A DNA stretch of 64,000 bases from CAIYZT01 sp031385445 (GTDB lineage: Bacteria > Pseudomonadota > Alphaproteobacteria > Rhodobacterales > Rhodobacteraceae). The notes under the pieces are model-generated. The model worked only from the letters and a program-made list of their open reading frames with translations, ran no database searches and was not told the origin of the DNA. The stretch spans positions 62,001-126,000 of the forward strand of contig JANNBM010000051.1 in assembly GCA_031385445.1 (NCBI GenBank), read 5' to 3'. The translations under genes and the position numbers were made by a program. Positions 1 through 8,784 of this stretch are shown piece after piece. Position 1 is the stretch's first letter. Every line of letters starts with the position of its first letter.

Positions 1-2470
1 CCTCGACCAATGCCCGGATCAATGCATCACCATAGCGGGTCGGCACAGCGATTTCATAAGCAAGCTCGCCCGAAAAAGAGATGCGGAACAGCCGCGCGCG
101 CAGACCACCGCAGACAGTGATATTGCCCGCGCCCATATAAGGAAATGCGGCGTCACAGATGTCCTGATCGACGATCTTGGCCAGCAGTTTGCGCGCATTT
201 GGCCCCGCGACCGAGTATTGCGCCCAAGCCTCGGTGGTTGAAATCAGCTGCACGTCCAGATCAGGCCACAGGCATTGGCGGCAAAATTCCAGATGGCGAA
301 ACACGGTGACGGCATTGGCGGTGGTGGTGGTCATGACATATTCATGGTTCCCCATCCGCGCGGTGGTGCCATCGTCAAACACCATGCCATCTTCGCGCAA
401 CATCAGCCCATAGCGGCATTTGCCGACGGGCAGCGTTGAAAAGGTATTGGCATAAACCCGGTCCAGCAAAAGCCCCGCATCGGTGCCCTGAATGTCGATT
501 TTGCCCAGCGTGGTCACATCGCAAATGCCAACGCTGGCGCGGGTTTGCAGCACCTCGCGGTCCACCGACTGGCGCCACGTCGTCTCGCCCGGCTTCGCAA
601 TCCACTGGGTCCGCATCCAGTTGCCCACTTCGACAAACACCGCGCCTTGCTCGCGGGCCCATTTATGGCTGGGGGTCAGGCGGAAAGGTTTGAAGTCTTT
701 TCCCCGTGAGCGCCCCGCAAGCGTGCCCATCGCGACAGGGGTATAAGGCGGGCGGTAAACGGTGGTGCCGGTCTGCGGGATCGTCTGCCCGGTCAGTTCG
801 GCCATCAGCGCAAGGCCGATGACATTGCTGGTTTTGCCCTGATCGGTCGCCATGCCAAGGGTGGTATAGCGTTTGAGATGCTCCACATTGGTAAAGTTTT
901 CCTGATGCGCCAGCTTGATGTCTTTGACGGTGACATCGTTCTGCTGGTCGATCCAGGCGCGGCCCTTGCCATGCGGCACATGCCACAGGGGCGTGATGGA
1001 AAGCGGCGCATCTTCGGCGGCGGGCAGGACATAGGGCGCCTGTTTTCCCATGGCTTCGGCAATCACGCGCGCGGCCTCGGCCCCCGATTTCAGCGCGGCA
1101 TGGGTCGAGAAATGGCCAGCGGCAGCGCCGGCGCTGTGCAGGTTCGCGGGGCCGCCCTCGCCGGGGACGAAGGCCGCGATATCGTCGCGCCACATCGGTT
1201 TGGACCGGTGATGTGACGTGATGTTCACATTGGGATTCCAGCCGCCCGAAACGCCGAGCGCGTTCGCACTGATCGTCTCTATCTTGCCGGAATCCGCCCG
1301 CACAGTGATGGATTTCAAACCAAGCCGGCCCGCCGTATCGATCACCTGCGCGCCGCGCAAATGGCGGATACCGGGCAAAAGCGCGCCGCCAGTGCGGCTG
1401 TCGATCACGGCAACGATATCGACGCCCTTGGCCTGCAGATCGGCAGCGCTGCGCAGCCCGTCGTCGTTATTCGTGAAGATCGCCACCCGGTCGCCCACCG
1501 CCACGCCCCAGCGGTTGGCATAGGTGCGCAAGGCCCCTGCGAGCATGATGCCGGGCCGGTCGTTGTTTTCAAACGCGATCGGGCGTTCGGTCGCGCCGCC
1601 GGTCAGCAGGGCGTGCGCGGAATAAATGCGCCACAGCGTCTGGCGCGGTTTGCCGGGCAGCGGGGTTGGCAGATGGTCCGAAACCCGCTCCACCGCGGAA
1701 TAGATGCCATGGTCAAACGCGCCGACAACGGTGGTGCGCGCCATGGTGCGCACGTTGGGCAGGCTGGCCAGCTCGGCCATCGTGGCCGCCGCCCAATCGG
1801 CACCGGGCTGGCCCGAGATCTCGAAGGTTTCGGCATTCAGCCGCCCGCCCATGCGGAAATCTTCATCGGCAAGGATCACCCGCAACCCGGCGCGCCCAGC
1901 GGTCAGCGCAGCCATCAGGCCGGCCGGACCCGCGCCGATGATCAAAAGATCGCAGTGCAAAAACCCCTTGTCATAGGTGTCGGGGTCTTCCAGCCGCGAC
2001 ACCGCGCCCAGACCCGCCGCACGGCGGATGATTGGCTCGTAAATCTTTTCCCAAAACGCAGCGGGCCACATGAAGGTTTTGTAATAAAACCCCGCCGCAA
2101 AAAACGCGCTGAGCCGGTCGTTGATCGACAGCGCATCAAAGGTCAGCGAGGGCCAGCGGTTCTGGCTGGCGGCGGTCAGCCCATCGAACAGCTCGGCCAC
2201 GGTGGCGCGGGTGTTCGGCTCGCGCGCCGCGCCTGCGCGCAGTTCCACCAGCGCGTTCGGCTCTTCGGAACCCGACGAAAGCGGGCCGCGCGGGCGGTGA
2301 TACTTGAAGCTGCGGCCCATCAGCTGCACACCGTTCGCCAGCAGCGCCGAGGCAAGCGTATCGCCCGGATGGCCCTGATAGCTGCGGCCATCGAAGGAAA
2401 AGGTCAGGTTTTGCGCGCGGTCGATCTGGCCGCCCCAGATCGACGGGTTGATGCGGTTGGACTGTGTCAT
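1..2470 (-). CDS. soxA: Sarcosine oxidase-type alpha subunit, C-terminus beyond window
   Basis: Large subunit of a heterotetrameric sarcosine oxidase family enzyme. It carries FAD/NAD and tetrahydrofolate chemistry and passes the oxidised N-methyl carbon to folate. The minus-strand frame is open from ATG at 2470 to the window edge, 823 codons of a family usually near 970-1000, so roughly the last 170 are missing. The N-terminus begins MTQSNRINPSIWGG. A ferredoxin-like segment (about residues 20-75) precedes a dinucleotide-binding GAGPAG at 179-184, and a GcvT-like folate domain fills the visible C-terminal part. The start overlaps the soxD stop in an ATGA junction, so the genes are translationally coupled in the order B-D-A. 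In this methylamine setting it could equally be the N-methylglutamate dehydrogenase homologue; sequence alone does not decide. Confidence 0.88.
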   Translation of the reverse strand, partial: MTQSNRINPSIWGGQIDRAQNLTFSFDGRSYQGHPGDTLASALLANGVQLMGRSFKYHRPRGPLSSGSEEPNALVELRAGAAREPNTRATVAELFDGLTAASQNRWPSLTFDALSINDRLSAFFAAGFYYKTFMWPAAFWEKIYEPIIRRAAGLGAVSRLEDPDTYDKGFLHCDLLIIGAGPAGLMAALTAGRAGLRVILADEDFRMGGRLNAETFEISGQPGADWAAATMAELASLPNVRTMARTTVVGAFDHGIYSAVERVSDHLPTPLPGKPRQTLWRIYSAHALLTGGATERPIAFENNDRPGIMLAGALRTYANRWGVAVGDRVAIFTNNDDGLRSAADLQAKGVDIVAVIDSRTGGALLPGIRHLRGAQVIDTAGRLGLKSITVRADSGKIETISANALGVSGGWNPNVNITSHHRSKPMWRDDIAAFVPGEGGPANLHSAGAAAGHFSTHAALKSGAEAARVIAEAMGKQAPYVLPAAEDAPLSITPLWHVPHGKGRAWIDQQNDVTVKDIKLAHQENFTNVEHLKRYTTLGMATDQGKTSNVIGLALMAELTGQTIPQTGTTVYRPPYTPVAMGTLAGRSRGKDFKPFRLTPSHKWAREQGAVFVEVGNWMRTQWIAKPGETTWRQSVDREVLQTRASVGICDVTTLGKIDIQGTDAGLLLDRVYANTFSTLPVGKCRYGLMLREDGMVFDDGTTARMGNHEYVMTTTTANAVTVFRHLEFCRQCLWPDLDVQLISTTEAWAQYSVAGPNARKLLAKIVDQDICDAAFPYMGAGNITVCGGLRARLFRISFSGELAYEIAVPTRYGDALIRALVE

Positions 2471-2751
2471 GTCGTGCGCCCCATCTGGCGGGCCACATCG
2501 CGGGCAAGGTCAACCGCTGTGATCTCGTGCGTTAGGGTGTTCCGGGTGACAACCAGCCACGAGCGGTCGCCCTGTTCGTGATACCAAAGCTCGCGGTGCG
2601 CGCCCGCCGGGTTCGTGCGCAGATAGACATAATCGTGCATCGCCTCGGCACTGGCCGTCATTCCGTCCGGGCGATGGATCAGGTCCGCATCGCCCAGATA
2701 GACGAATTCCTGCGCGTCGCGGGGGCCAAGAATCGGGTGATTGATGATCAT
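2467..2751 (-). CDS. soxD: Sarcosine oxidase-type delta subunit lacking zinc cysteines
   Basis: Small subunit (94 aa) of the heterotetrameric enzyme encoded with soxB and soxA. I chose the ATG at 2751 (MIINHPILGPRDAQEF), which gives the usual family length; the frame is open further upstream, but that part is the repeat-rich gap. The core YVYLRTNPAG followed by RELWYH and RNTLTHE is typical of the family. Classical SoxD proteins hold a structural zinc through an N-terminal CPYCG motif and a later Cys. Here the first motif reads HPILG and the later position is Asp (EQGDRSW), so the protein contains no cysteine at all and the zinc site is lost. It overlaps soxA by 4 nt. A 264-bp gap holding a structured repeat separates it from soxB. 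Confidence 0.85.
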   Translation of the reverse strand: MIINHPILGPRDAQEFVYLGDADLIHRPDGMTASAEAMHDYVYLRTNPAGAHRELWYHEQGDRSWLVVTRNTLTHEITAVDLARDVARQMGRTT

Positions 2752-2800
2752 TGGCGGGGTCTTTCGCAGGAGGTGAGGGCAGAGGTCGAACCGAGTTGAA

Positions 2801-2976
2801 AACGCTCCGGTGGAGCGTTTTTCGGGCCGTTGCCGAGAGCCGAAAGGCGACGGCAAAGGGCGTGGTTCAGCAAACCACCCTCTCCAATTTGACCGCGCCT
2901 GCCGGGGGTTGGCGCGCAATCGCGCCTGCCCAGAGGCAGGCAGGCGAGGTCAAATTTGTTGCGGGCCAAATTTGAC
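2801..2976. repeat. Structured composite intergenic element, copy A
   Basis: This lies in the 264-bp gap between soxB and soxD. Read on the plus strand it contains a hairpin AACGCTCC-GGT-GGAGCGTT (2801-2819) flanked by an A-rich side and T5. A nested stem TTGCC (2830-2834)/GGCAA (2852-2856) follows around GCC-GAAA-GGC. Next come a GTGGTT/AACCAC stem and a large arm closed by AATTTGACC (2886-2894)/GGTCAAATT (2948-2956). A further perfect inverted repeat is GTCAAATTTG (2949-2958)/CAAATTTGAC (2967-2976). The same order of modules recurs at 12836-12966. For the soxBDA transcript the first hairpin would come last, with A and T runs on both sides like a bidirectional terminator. Function unknown. 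Confidence 0.6.
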
Positions 2977-3015
2977 AAAAAACAGGGGGCCATGTGGTGC
3001 TTTGTCATCCCCGTC

Positions 3016-4266
3016 TCAATGCAAATTAGGGGTCGCGCCTTGACCCTTTTCGTCGATCATAAGACCCTTGGCGAAACGGTCAAAGCGGTAGGCGGTGGCG
3101 GTTTTGTGCGGGGTATCGGTGGCCAGAAGATGGGCAAAGCACCAGCCGCTTGCGGGCGTCGCCTTGAACCCGCCATAACACCAGCCGCCGTTGAAAAAGA
3201 GCCCCTCGATAGGGGTTTTGTCGATAATGGGCGAGCCGTCCATCGACATGTCCATCACCCCGCCCCAGGTGCGCAAAAGGCGTGTTCGCCCGATCATCGG
3301 CATCAGGGCCATGCCGCCCTCGGCCACATCCTCGATCACCGGCAGATTGCCGCGCTGGGCATAGGAGTTGTAGCCATCGATATCGCCGCCAAACACCAGA
3401 CCGCCTTTGTCGGACTGACTGACATAAAAATGCCCTGCGCCAAAGGTCATCACGCCGTCGATCAGCGGTTTCAGCCCCTCGGACACAAAGGCCTGCAAGA
3501 CGTGACTTTCCATCGGCAGGCGCATCCCGGCATGGGCCATGACGCGGCTTGACGCGCCCGCAACCGCCACGCCCACCTTTTTCGCCCCGATAAACCCGCG
3601 CGTGGTTTCAACCCCAACAATGCGGCCGTCTTCGATGCGCATGCCGGTGACTTCGCAGTTCTGAATCAGATCAACCCCGCGCTGATCCGCCCCGCGCGCA
3701 TAGCCCCAGGCCACCGCGTCATGCCGCACCGTGCCGCCGCGCCGTTGGGCCAGACCGCCCTTGATCGGAAACCGGGCGTTGTCGAAATTCAGGAACGGAT
3801 ACATCTGACGGATCTGATCGCGGCTTAGCATTTCGGCGTCCGCACCGTGCAGGATCATCCCGTTGCCGCGCCGGGTAAAGGCGTCGCGCTGCGCGTCGGT
3901 GTGGATCAGGTTCAGGATCCCGCGCTGTGAAACCATGGCGTTATAGTTGAAATCCTGCTCCAGCCCTTCCCACAGTTTCAGGGAAAACTCATAGAACGGC
4001 TCGTTGCCATCCAGCAGATAGTTGGAACGGATGATGGTGGTATTGCGGCCCACATTGCCGCTGCCAAGATAGGATTTTTCCAGAACCGCGATTCGCGCCT
4101 GTTTGAATTCGCGTGCCAGATAATAGGCGGTGGCCAGACCATGCCCGCCGCCGCCCACAATGACATAGTCATAGGCAGGCTGCGGTTCAGGGTCGCGCCA
4201 AACCGGTTTCCAGCCTTTATGGCCACTTAAAGCCTCGGCGATGACGCGGAATCCGGAATAACGCAT
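3016..4266 (-). CDS. soxB: Sarcosine oxidase-type beta subunit, FAD/FMN amine dehydrogenase
   Basis: Catalytic flavoprotein subunit (416 aa) that oxidises the secondary amine substrate (sarcosine or N-methylglutamate). The N-terminal Rossmann motif is VIVGGGGHG, with the glycines at 38-43. The segment GTVRHDAVAWGYA places H182 where the family carries covalent FMN. The C-terminus GATPNLH is typical of SoxB. The gene follows tdm on the same strand after 178 bp containing a GC-rich hairpin. It precedes soxD and soxA, the normal B-D-A order, with soxG presumably just outside the window. Substrate is inferred from context only: next to tmm, tdm and dmm, either sarcosine or N-methylglutamate is plausible. 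Confidence 0.9.
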   Translation of the reverse strand: MRYSGFRVIAEALSGHKGWKPVWRDPEPQPAYDYVIVGGGGHGLATAYYLAREFKQARIAVLEKSYLGSGNVGRNTTIIRSNYLLDGNEPFYEFSLKLWEGLEQDFNYNAMVSQRGILNLIHTDAQRDAFTRRGNGMILHGADAEMLSRDQIRQMYPFLNFDNARFPIKGGLAQRRGGTVRHDAVAWGYARGADQRGVDLIQNCEVTGMRIEDGRIVGVETTRGFIGAKKVGVAVAGASSRVMAHAGMRLPMESHVLQAFVSEGLKPLIDGVMTFGAGHFYVSQSDKGGLVFGGDIDGYNSYAQRGNLPVIEDVAEGGMALMPMIGRTRLLRTWGGVMDMSMDGSPIIDKTPIEGLFFNGGWCYGGFKATPASGWCFAHLLATDTPHKTATAYRFDRFAKGLMIDEKGQGATPNLH

Positions 4267-4397
4267 GGGCGGTCCTTTGGCGGTCTTGATCAGACAAAGA
4301 TAGTGCGCTGGTTGCGGATGGGATGCACGATTTCCGCCATGGCAGGGGCGATTTCGGCCATAAGTTGCTGATGTCCGGGCGGCGGCCCCACCCCCAG

Positions 4398-4420
4398 CCC
4401 CTCACCAAGGTGGGGAGGGG
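4398..4420. terminator. GC-rich hairpin between tdm and soxB
   Basis: CCCCTCACCA (4398-4407) pairs with TGGGGAGGGG (4411-4420) with one mismatch, directly downstream of the tdm stop on the minus strand. No T run follows, so it may only attenuate read-through or protect a 3' end. Confidence 0.35.
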
Positions 4421-4444
4421 AGGCGCCAAGGGATGGGGGCGGGT

Positions 4445-6817
4445 TCAGCTTTGCGGACGGGTCTTTTTCGGGTCGTAATGCGACAGGGGCACGATCACGG
4501 CGGGCAGGCGTTTTTGCTGGCCGTCCAGCTTGCCTACCTCCAGCGCGGTGCCCACCTGAGCATGGGCCACGTCCACACGGGCAAGCGCGATGTTCTGTCC
4601 CAAAAGCGGCGAGCGGGTGGAGGAGGTGACCACCCCCACCTGCGCCCGCCCAAGATGCAGCGTGTCGCCGTGCCCGACATCGGTGTTGGCATCGATCACC
4701 AGACCGACGAATTTGTGGCTCGGATGCTCTTTGCGGCGGATCAGCGCCTCGCGTCCGATGAAATCATCGGTCTTGGATTTCAACGGCACGGTAAAGCCGA
4801 TGCCAGCCTCGAACGGGTCGGTCTGATCGGAAAAGTCAGAACCGGCAAATATCAGCCCCGCCTCGATCCGCACCATGTCCAGCGCGGCAAGCCCCATCGG
4901 GCGCAGGCCCTGCGCCGTGCCTTGCTGCCAGACGGCATCGTAGATCTCGGTGCCATCTTTGGGGTGGCAAAAAATCTCGAACCCCAGCTCGCCGGTATAA
5001 CCCGTGCGCGACACGACCACCGGGGCGCCTGCGGGGCCGCCCAGACGGCCAATGGTGAACCGGAACCAGCCTAGCTCGTTAATCGAGGGCTGATGCGGGG
5101 CGGTCCAGATCATCTCGCGCAGGATGGCGCGCGAATTTGGCCCTTGAACGGCGAGGTTGTGCATCTGATCGGTGCTGGAACGAACCATCGCCCGCAGGCC
5201 CAGCTTTTCGGACTGCAGGCGCAACCATTCGCCGCTGAAATCATCGCCGCCGATCCAGCGGAAATTGTCGCGTCCAAGCCGGTAAACCGTGCCGTCGTCG
5301 ATCATGCCGCCATGCTCGTAACACATGGCGGAATAGACCACCTGCCCCACGCTCAGCTTTTTCACATCGCGCGTCAGAGCATATTGCATGAGCGCCTCGG
5401 CGTCGGGGCCGGTCACCTCGAACTTGCGCAAGGGCGACAGGTCCAGCACCACGGCGGCCTGACGACAGGCCCAATACTCTTCAATCGCGCCGTTCTGCGA
5501 ATAGACCTGCGGCAGCCAGAAACCTTTGTATTCAACATGATGCCGGGTCTTTTCCGAAATCCGGTCGTGAAAGGCGGTTTGCTTGGTCATCTTCGGCTCC
5601 GAATCTGGGGTAGGGCGATAAGCGACCGAGCGGTTGAACTTTTCGGCCCCGGAATAGGTGCGGACGTGGATATCGGACAGATACCAGCCGTTCGCGGGTG
5701 AGGTATCATCGGGGCAAGCGGAGTTGACGCAGACAAGGTCGGTCAACGCGCGAAACAAAACGTAATCGCCGGGACGTGACCAAGGCTCATCACTGATCAG
5801 CGCGCCGTGGGCGTCAATGGCGGTGTTGAAAAACAGATTGACCGCCATCCAGCCGGGGCGCGGATCAACGCCGTGTCTGGCGAGCGCCGCGTTGAAATTG
5901 TCGGAACAGTTCACATGGCCGGGATAGCCGATATCGTCATAATATTTCGACGCGCAGGCCATCGCAAAAGCGTCATGGCGGCCGACAGTATCCTGAACCA
6001 CCTCGACCAGCGCGGTCCAGTCCTGATCGTAGTATTTGGAATGCAGGCCGGGCATCGAATAGGCATGGCCAATCAGGGTGCGCGAGGTGGTCACGTCCAG
6101 CGCGTGCTGGACGCCCCGGTCCAGTTTGCGGGCGTCAAAGCATTGGAAATCGGTGCATTGGCGGCCATCGACATCGAGGATCTGAATGTAATCGCCCGCC
6201 TTCACCACATAGGTTTCAGCCGTGGCAGAGCGCACCCGCAGATCAAGGATCGGATCGGCAAGCGGGTCTGGCAGATCGAAACTGCCGACCGCGCGCGGGG
6301 CGGCGCGTTGGATTTCAACCGTGATCGGGGTGGCGGTATTCTGGGCGTCAGGCGACATAGGCAGGCCGGGGGCGGCGATGATCAGCCAGCCGCCGGACCG
6401 GGCGGTAAAGGTTTGGCGGATTCCGGCGGGCGTCGCGGTATCGAACACCCGGAGCGCGCCCGATTTGGACAGGTCAATGCCGCGCCGGGCGAGCCCGCGC
6501 GTCACCTGACCAAGACTGTGCACGGCAGGGTGCGCCAGCATCGCCTTCAGCCCGTCCGCATCCGAATTGGGCGCATGGCCAAGGATACCCGCATCAATCC
6601 GGCCATCGGGATGGGCCGCGATGATCTCGGCCGCCTGACCGCCCTCGTCGTTCACCACAGCAATCTCGTCGCCCACCTCCAACCGAAACAACCACGCGCC
6701 GCCGCCCGGAACGGTATGGCGTTCGCGGCCATGAGGACTGGTCAAACTGCGCGGTGTCAGGATACGGCTAGGGCGCGGCGGGCCGGGAATGACGTTTGGA
6801 TAGGGCAGATCAAGCAT
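4445..6817 (-). CDS. tdm: Trimethylamine-N-oxide demethylase (DUF1989-GcvT fusion)
   Basis: Splits TMAO into dimethylamine and formaldehyde, the step after Tmm. The 790-aa protein has the two-part layout of known Tdm: a DUF1989-type zinc domain in residues 1 to about 400 and a GcvT/aminomethyltransferase-like tetrahydrofolate domain from about 412 (TKQTAFHDRISEKTRHHVEY). In the first half C304 (HVNCSDNF), C363 and C368 (LVCVNSACPD) are the obvious zinc ligands. In the second half the folate-domain hallmarks VSRTGYTGELGFEIF and a MVRIEAGL stretch are present. The folate domain presumably traps the formaldehyde as methylene-THF. It lies upstream of soxBDA on the same strand. A divergent EamA transporter starts 116 bp from its ATG. 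The symbol rests on domain order plus neighbours. Confidence 0.85.
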   Translation of the reverse strand: MLDLPYPNVIPGPPRPSRILTPRSLTSPHGRERHTVPGGGAWLFRLEVGDEIAVVNDEGGQAAEIIAAHPDGRIDAGILGHAPNSDADGLKAMLAHPAVHSLGQVTRGLARRGIDLSKSGALRVFDTATPAGIRQTFTARSGGWLIIAAPGLPMSPDAQNTATPITVEIQRAAPRAVGSFDLPDPLADPILDLRVRSATAETYVVKAGDYIQILDVDGRQCTDFQCFDARKLDRGVQHALDVTTSRTLIGHAYSMPGLHSKYYDQDWTALVEVVQDTVGRHDAFAMACASKYYDDIGYPGHVNCSDNFNAALARHGVDPRPGWMAVNLFFNTAIDAHGALISDEPWSRPGDYVLFRALTDLVCVNSACPDDTSPANGWYLSDIHVRTYSGAEKFNRSVAYRPTPDSEPKMTKQTAFHDRISEKTRHHVEYKGFWLPQVYSQNGAIEEYWACRQAAVVLDLSPLRKFEVTGPDAEALMQYALTRDVKKLSVGQVVYSAMCYEHGGMIDDGTVYRLGRDNFRWIGGDDFSGEWLRLQSEKLGLRAMVRSSTDQMHNLAVQGPNSRAILREMIWTAPHQPSINELGWFRFTIGRLGGPAGAPVVVSRTGYTGELGFEIFCHPKDGTEIYDAVWQQGTAQGLRPMGLAALDMVRIEAGLIFAGSDFSDQTDPFEAGIGFTVPLKSKTDDFIGREALIRRKEHPSHKFVGLVIDANTDVGHGDTLHLGRAQVGVVTSSTRSPLLGQNIALARVDVAHAQVGTALEVGKLDGQQKRLPAVIVPLSHYDPKKTRPQS

Positions 6818-6933
6818 CTAAAGCCTTTCCTGTCGTGTCTCGGCAGTGTTTCATTCGGGTTAAACTTCTTCATCCACAAGAATAGCAGCGGGGAAAGCAT
6901 GGCACAAGCGGCAGGCATCGCAAAGGGCACAAA

Positions 6934-7782
6934 ATGCTGGCTTTAGCGATGGGTCTGGCGGCGGCGGTGATCTGGGCGGTGCATGATTTTCTGGCGCGAA
7001 AGCTGTCGCAGGGGGCAGCGCTTTTGCCGATCGTCGTGGTGGTTCTGGCGGCGGGGGTGGGCGCGCTGATCGTACCCGCGCTGGCATATGGCGATTGGGC
7101 GGGGATGACGGCGGCGGCGGTGCAGGCGGCGCTGATGGCGGGTGCGGCCTTTGCGCTGGCCATCGGCACGCTGTACCGCGCGTTCAGCATGGCCCCGGCG
7201 CGCGTGGTGTCGCCCATCATCGGGGCCTATCCGGTGCTGTCGTTGGTCCTTGCGGTCTGGGGCGGGCGGGGCGTGACCGGGTGGGACTGGGTTTCGGTTT
7301 TGCTGGTGGTTCTGGGTATCGCGGTGGTGTCATTGACCTGTGACGCGGGCGAAAAGCAGGGCCACCCCCTGCCCGCGATGGGCTGGGCGGCGCTAAGCGC
7401 ATTTGGCTTCGCCGCGACCTTTGCCTTGGGCCAACACGCGGCGCGGCTGGGTCCCGGGCTGCCGGTGATCGTGATCACAAGGCTTGCCGCTCTGGCGGTG
7501 ATCGGGGCACTGTTCGCCGCACATCGGGGCAGCTTTGCCGGGCTGCGCGGCAATTTTGTGGTGCTTTGCGCCATGGGGGCAGCGGACGCGCTGGCGCTTG
7601 GGGCGGTCACGGCCTCCGGCAGTTTGCCCTTTGCCGAATATGCCTCCGTCGCCTCATCCCTGTTCGGGGTCGGAACAATCCTGCTGGCTTGGGCATTTTT
7701 GGGCGAAAAGATGCGCGCTTTGCAATGGGTTGGGGTGCTCGTGGTCTTTAGCGGCATCGCGGTTCTGTCCGCCCAAGGCTGA
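6934..7782 (+). CDS. EamA/DMT-family membrane transporter
   Basis: A 282-aa integral membrane protein with about ten hydrophobic segments arranged as two EamA repeats, typical of the drug/metabolite transporter superfamily. It starts MLALAMGLAAAVIWAVHDF, and the second half opens near PAMGWAALSAFGFAATFALG. It is divergent from tdm across 116 bp and convergent with the AraC-type regulator: its TGA (7780-7782) abuts the regulator's stop with no gap and no terminator. The only plus-strand gene among the methylamine genes, it may export or import a small metabolite of that pathway, but nothing in the sequence fixes the substrate. Confidence 0.8.
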   Translation: MLALAMGLAAAVIWAVHDFLARKLSQGAALLPIVVVVLAAGVGALIVPALAYGDWAGMTAAAVQAALMAGAAFALAIGTLYRAFSMAPARVVSPIIGAYPVLSLVLAVWGGRGVTGWDWVSVLLVVLGIAVVSLTCDAGEKQGHPLPAMGWAALSAFGFAATFALGQHAARLGPGLPVIVITRLAALAVIGALFAAHRGSFAGLRGNFVVLCAMGAADALALGAVTASGSLPFAEYASVASSLFGVGTILLAWAFLGEKMRALQWVGVLVVFSGIAVLSAQG

Positions 7783-8784
7783 TCATTCAGCGGCAAGACC
7801 CCCGTTCAGCCCGCGCAGACTTGCCGACAGGCGGCGTTCATCCTGTGGGCTGACGCCAAAGGCTTGCGTGTAATGCCGCGCCATCGGGGTTGATCGGGGA
7901 TAGCCCACCGAAATCGCGATATCGGACAGTTTGTCATTGGAATACAGCACGCGCTGTCGGGCCTTGGACAGGCGCAGCAGGCGGTAATACCGCAACGGGC
8001 TTTGCCCGGTTTCGCTCTTGAACAGGCGCTCGAAATGACGCTCTGACAGGCCCGTCGCGGCGGCGACATCGGGAATGCGCAGCGGGTCTTCGATATGGGC
8101 GTCAAACAGCGAGATTGCCTTTTTGATCGCAGCGGGCAGTGCGTCGCTGGTGCCAGAACCGCGCGCGACGGGCACCTTTTGCCGCGCATCCTCATCTCGC
8201 ACAAACGGATGCTGGAACCAGCAGGCCACTTCGGTCCGGCAGGGATCGCCGAGCCGCTCTTCTATCAGCTTCAGCATCAGATCGAACACCGCCCCCGCCC
8301 CCGAAACGGTGATCCGCCGCCCCACCCGCAAGATCGCGGCCTCGGACACGCGGACCTTCGGAAACTCGGATTTGAACGCCGCGTCATAGCACCAATGCAC
8401 CGAACAGGGCGCGCCTTCCATCAATCCGGCGCGGGCGAGCGGGAAAATCCCGCCCGAAAACGCGCCAAGCGTGGTGCCCGTACGGTCAAGCCAGCGCAGC
8501 CGCGCGGGGCTGTGGCGCGGGTCTGAAAATTGCGCCGTGGGGGGGGACAGCAGATAAAGCTGATCCAGATCGCCGCAGTCTTTCAACGTGACGTCCGGTT
8601 CAAACCGCACGTCGGCCGACGACCGAACCGGGGCGGCGGTTTCGGCCACCAGCACCCATTCGAAATGCCGCTGCCCGGTGATTTCGTTCGCCGCACGCAG
8701 GGGTTCAATGGCCGAGGTCAGGCAGGCCATGGGAAAGCCCGGAAACATCAAAAATCCAAGCCGCAGCGGCGCAGGTTTAATCAT
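7783..8784 (-). CDS. GlxA-type AraC-family transcriptional regulator
   Basis: A 333-aa regulator with an N-terminal DJ-1/PfpI-like (class I glutamine amidotransferase-like) domain (LRLGFLMFPGFPMACL, residues about 8-180). A C-terminal AraC helix-turn-helix follows (RIPDVAAATGLSERHFERLF and the second helix DIAISVGYPRSTPMARHY). I chose the ATG at 8784 because it overlaps the dmmC stop by 8 nt (ATGATTAA). The regulator is thus the last cistron of the dmmDABC operon and translationally coupled to it. Regulators of this architecture control quaternary-amine and arginine catabolism elsewhere; here it probably senses a methylated amine or a pathway intermediate. Effector unknown. Confidence 0.85.
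   Translation of the reverse strand: MIKPAPLRLGFLMFPGFPMACLTSAIEPLRAANEITGQRHFEWVLVAETAAPVRSSADVRFEPDVTLKDCGDLDQLYLLSPPTAQFSDPRHSPARLRWLDRTGTTLGAFSGGIFPLARAGLMEGAPCSVHWCYDAAFKSEFPKVRVSEAAILRVGRRITVSGAGAVFDLMLKLIEERLGDPCRTEVACWFQHPFVRDEDARQKVPVARGSGTSDALPAAIKKAISLFDAHIEDPLRIPDVAAATGLSERHFERLFKSETGQSPLRYYRLLRLSKARQRVLYSNDKLSDIAISVGYPRSTPMARHYTQAFGVSPQDERRLSASLRGLNGGLAAE

Noticed and set aside
663..1193. Minus-strand 176-codon frame suggesting a broken soxA
   Set aside because: The true soxA frame reads through this region without stops; this is an alternative frame.
2136..2513. Minus-strand 125-codon frame over the soxA start
   Set aside because: Out of frame with soxA, which is intact from 2470; no frameshift in soxA is needed.
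1361..2581. Plus-strand 406-codon open frame
   Set aside because: Lies antisense to soxA; Arg/Gln/Ala-rich, no family similarity, while the minus-strand frame has clear motifs.
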